DNA of 64,000 bases, from positions 124,001 through 188,000 of the forward strand of contig JAKTTT010000043.1 in the NCBI GenBank assembly GCA_030581615.1, read 5' to 3'. This document shows positions 62,582-64,000 of the stretch, in pieces. The translations under genes were made by a program, and so were the position numbers. The notes beneath the pieces are model-generated. The model saw only the letters and a program-made list of their open reading frames with translations, was not told the DNA's origin and ran no database searches. Source of the stretch: Alloascoidea africana (taxonomy: Eukaryota > Ascomycota > Alloascoideomycetes > Alloascoideales > Alloascoideaceae). The number at the start of each line of letters is the position of its first letter. Positions within the stretch are counted from its first letter, which is position 1.

Positions 62582-64000
62582 ATGTCAGTGCGCAACGCTT
62601 CGGGTTGGTTGGCCAGAAACGGTCGCTTTATTGGGAATGGGGTTCCTCCTCAACTCACCGCTCGGGGTGGTGCTTGGAGAGCGATTCACCAGACTGCTGG
62701 TGGAGTAGCAAACACTCTCCGGGGCCAAGGACAAGCACAAGGGCCAATGAAAGAGGACGAGAATGGTCCTGTTTACGGTCCAACGAGAACACGGCCTCAA
62801 GCTATTAGGTGCAACATCCAGCAGTACTACTATCCATTCTCATCAATTCCAAGGCCAAAGCGAAATCTATCGTACTATATTCCTTTAAACCAATTTACGA
62901 GGAATTTTAGTAGATTGGGATCCTCGGGACTCAGAGGGATAAGTGCGGTGCCACCTCTTGTGAAAAAAGCATCTTCGAGAATCCCCCGTTTGCAAAGAGT
63001 GAATGTGCCGAGAATCCATTTCAGCTCCGGGGGTGCGCGTGCTGCTGCTCGAAAGGGGAAACAGTTTTTGTCTAGAGGTGCCAAGGGCTGGCGACTCCGA
63101 CCCCGTCACCCGTTCGGAGGACGGGTTACTGATCGGTTTAAAAGGGGCAAGCGGTTCTTTTCCCTGAGTGCAAAGGAAACAAGGGAGAAGAAGAAAGAGC
63201 GAAGACGTTTTCTACGATGGTGGACTCTTACTGCTTTTGGTGTCATTTTGTTCGGTGTACTCAACACTTTTAAGAAACAAGACGGTGCTGAAGAGTCGGA
63301 ATCGGAGGAGACAAAGGACAAGGATTTAAAACCTTCAGTTCGACCAGTTGGACCCTGGCAGGTTGCCGCTTACAGTATTATTCCTCTAAAAGCCATCTCG
63401 AGACTCTGGGGCAAGTTTAACGACATTAACCTGCCTGTGTGGATGAGAGAGCCTGGGTTTAAACTGTACTCGTATATCTTTGGTGTGAACCTTGATGAGA
63501 TAGAGGAAGAGAGTCTGACTGCTTTCAACAACCTGGGCGAGTTTTTTTACCGGATGCTCAAGCCAGGAGCGAGGCCGATTGACCAAAGTGCTCTTCTAGT
63601 GTCGCCTTCAGATGGAACTGTTTTCAACTTTGGTGTTATCAACGGAAGGGAAATTGAACAGATCAAGGGAATGACCTATTCGCTGGATGCGCTTTTGGGA
63701 TCACTGGAATCAGCTTCCTTTTCTACCACTTTCGGCTCGTCTTCTGCTACTCCTTCATCGTCTGCGTCCTCAATAGCCAAGCTCGCTGCACCGACACATG
63801 AAGTCACGTTTGATGAAGTCGACAAAGGATCTGAGATATATGACCGACATACGGAGTTTGCAAGGCTGAATGGAATTTCCTACACTTTGGACGATTTGAT
63901 AGGTGATGGAGACAAGGGTCCATATCACCTTGTTGGCGATACAAAGTATGAGAAGGAAGGAGACGCGACAATTGATCCAGGTAGCACATCTTCCGTGAGC
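62582..64000 (+). CDS. PSD1: Phosphatidylserine decarboxylase Psd1 (3' end outside window)
   Basis: Mitochondrial inner-membrane enzyme converting phosphatidylserine to phosphatidylethanolamine. The frame runs from the ATG at 62582 (in-frame stop at 62558 before it) open to the window edge: 473 codons, with the C-terminal third missing. A long Arg/Lys/Gly-rich presequence region (1-205) suits mitochondrial import. One membrane span at about 210-228 (RWWTLTAFGVILFGVLNTF). Then the decarboxylase start: IIPLKAISRLWGKFNDINLP, KLYSYIFGVNLDEIEEE, NLGEFFYRMLKPGARPI, SPSDGTVFNFGVI and IKGMTYSLDALLG. A Ser/Ala-rich insert (about 375-400) interrupts the domain, as is common in fungal Psd1. The self-cleaving LGST site lies beyond the window. 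Confidence 0.93.
   Translation, partial: MSVRNASGWLARNGRFIGNGVPPQLTARGGAWRAIHQTAGGVANTLRGQGQAQGPMKEDENGPVYGPTRTRPQAIRCNIQQYYYPFSSIPRPKRNLSYYIPLNQFTRNFSRLGSSGLRGISAVPPLVKKASSRIPRLQRVNVPRIHFSSGGARAAARKGKQFLSRGAKGWRLRPRHPFGGRVTDRFKRGKRFFSLSAKETREKKKERRRFLRWWTLTAFGVILFGVLNTFKKQDGAEESESEETKDKDLKPSVRPVGPWQVAAYSIIPLKAISRLWGKFNDINLPVWMREPGFKLYSYIFGVNLDEIEEESLTAFNNLGEFFYRMLKPGARPIDQSALLVSPSDGTVFNFGVINGREIEQIKGMTYSLDALLGSLESASFSTTFGSSSATPSSSASSIAKLAAPTHEVTFDEVDKGSEIYDRHTEFARLNGISYTLDDLIGDGDKGPYHLVGDTKYEKEGDATIDPGSTSSVS

Overview
The window is nuclear DNA from an ascomycetous budding yeast (Saccharomycotina). Evidence: compact, mostly intronless genes with clear yeast orthologues (INP51, SNF3/RGT2, ARF1, FRE, SMI1/KNR4, GCV1, HSP60, SSU1, SFA1, GAP1-like, HNM1-like, DFG5/DCW1, ERG5, PSD1), GPI-anchored Sed1-type wall proteins, and short introns with TACTAAT/CTAAC branch points about 15-20 nt before the acceptor. 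CTG encodes a conserved leucine of Arf1 (codon at 7860-7862), so this is not a CUG-Ser yeast. A Dipodascales/Trichomonascaceae-type lineage would fit, but that is a guess.

Layout. 0-2.5 kb: 3' part of an Inp51-like inositol 5-phosphatase with a degenerate Sac motif. 4.3-8.3 kb: glucose sensor (minus) divergent from ARF1 (plus, probable 5'UTR intron). 8.7-10.5 kb: ferric reductase. 11.8-15.8 kb: SMI1/KNR4 divergent from GCV1. 16.4-18.1 kb: HSP60 with a perfect heat-shock element. 18.3-19.5 kb: a uridine-kinase-like gene with five introns. 20-21.6 kb: decayed Ty1/copia-type retroelement. 21.7-23.1 kb: two-exon SSU1. 23.8-25.0 kb: SFA1. 26 kb: twin-CX9C protein. 27.1-28.6 kb: monocarboxylate-type MFS carrier. 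29.3-35.2 kb: two Sed1-family wall proteins. 35.2-40.6 kb: gene-free. 40.6-42.3 kb: amino-acid permease. 43.5-45.1 kb: Ser/Asp/Cys-rich GPI protein. 47.1-52.4 kb: caprin-like protein, choline-type permease, GH76 wall enzyme. 54.5-62.1 kb: two ERG5 copies separated by 4.4 kb without genes. 62.6 kb to the end: 5' part of PSD1.

How the genes relate. No operon-like logic applies. By function there is a bias to the cell envelope: wall GPI proteins, wall cross-linking enzyme, cell-wall regulator Smi1/Knr4, sterol desaturase, phosphatidylserine decarboxylase, PI(4,5)P2 phosphatase, and several nutrient or toxicant transporters (glucose sensing, iron, sulfite, amino acids, choline).

I found no defence, toxin or biosynthetic system that looks new. 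The best leads are the patchwork identity between the two ERG5 copies, the intron-dense uridine-kinase-like gene with an unusual P-loop, consistent skipping of branch-proximal AGs in introns, and the local radiation and repeat expansion of wall-protein genes.
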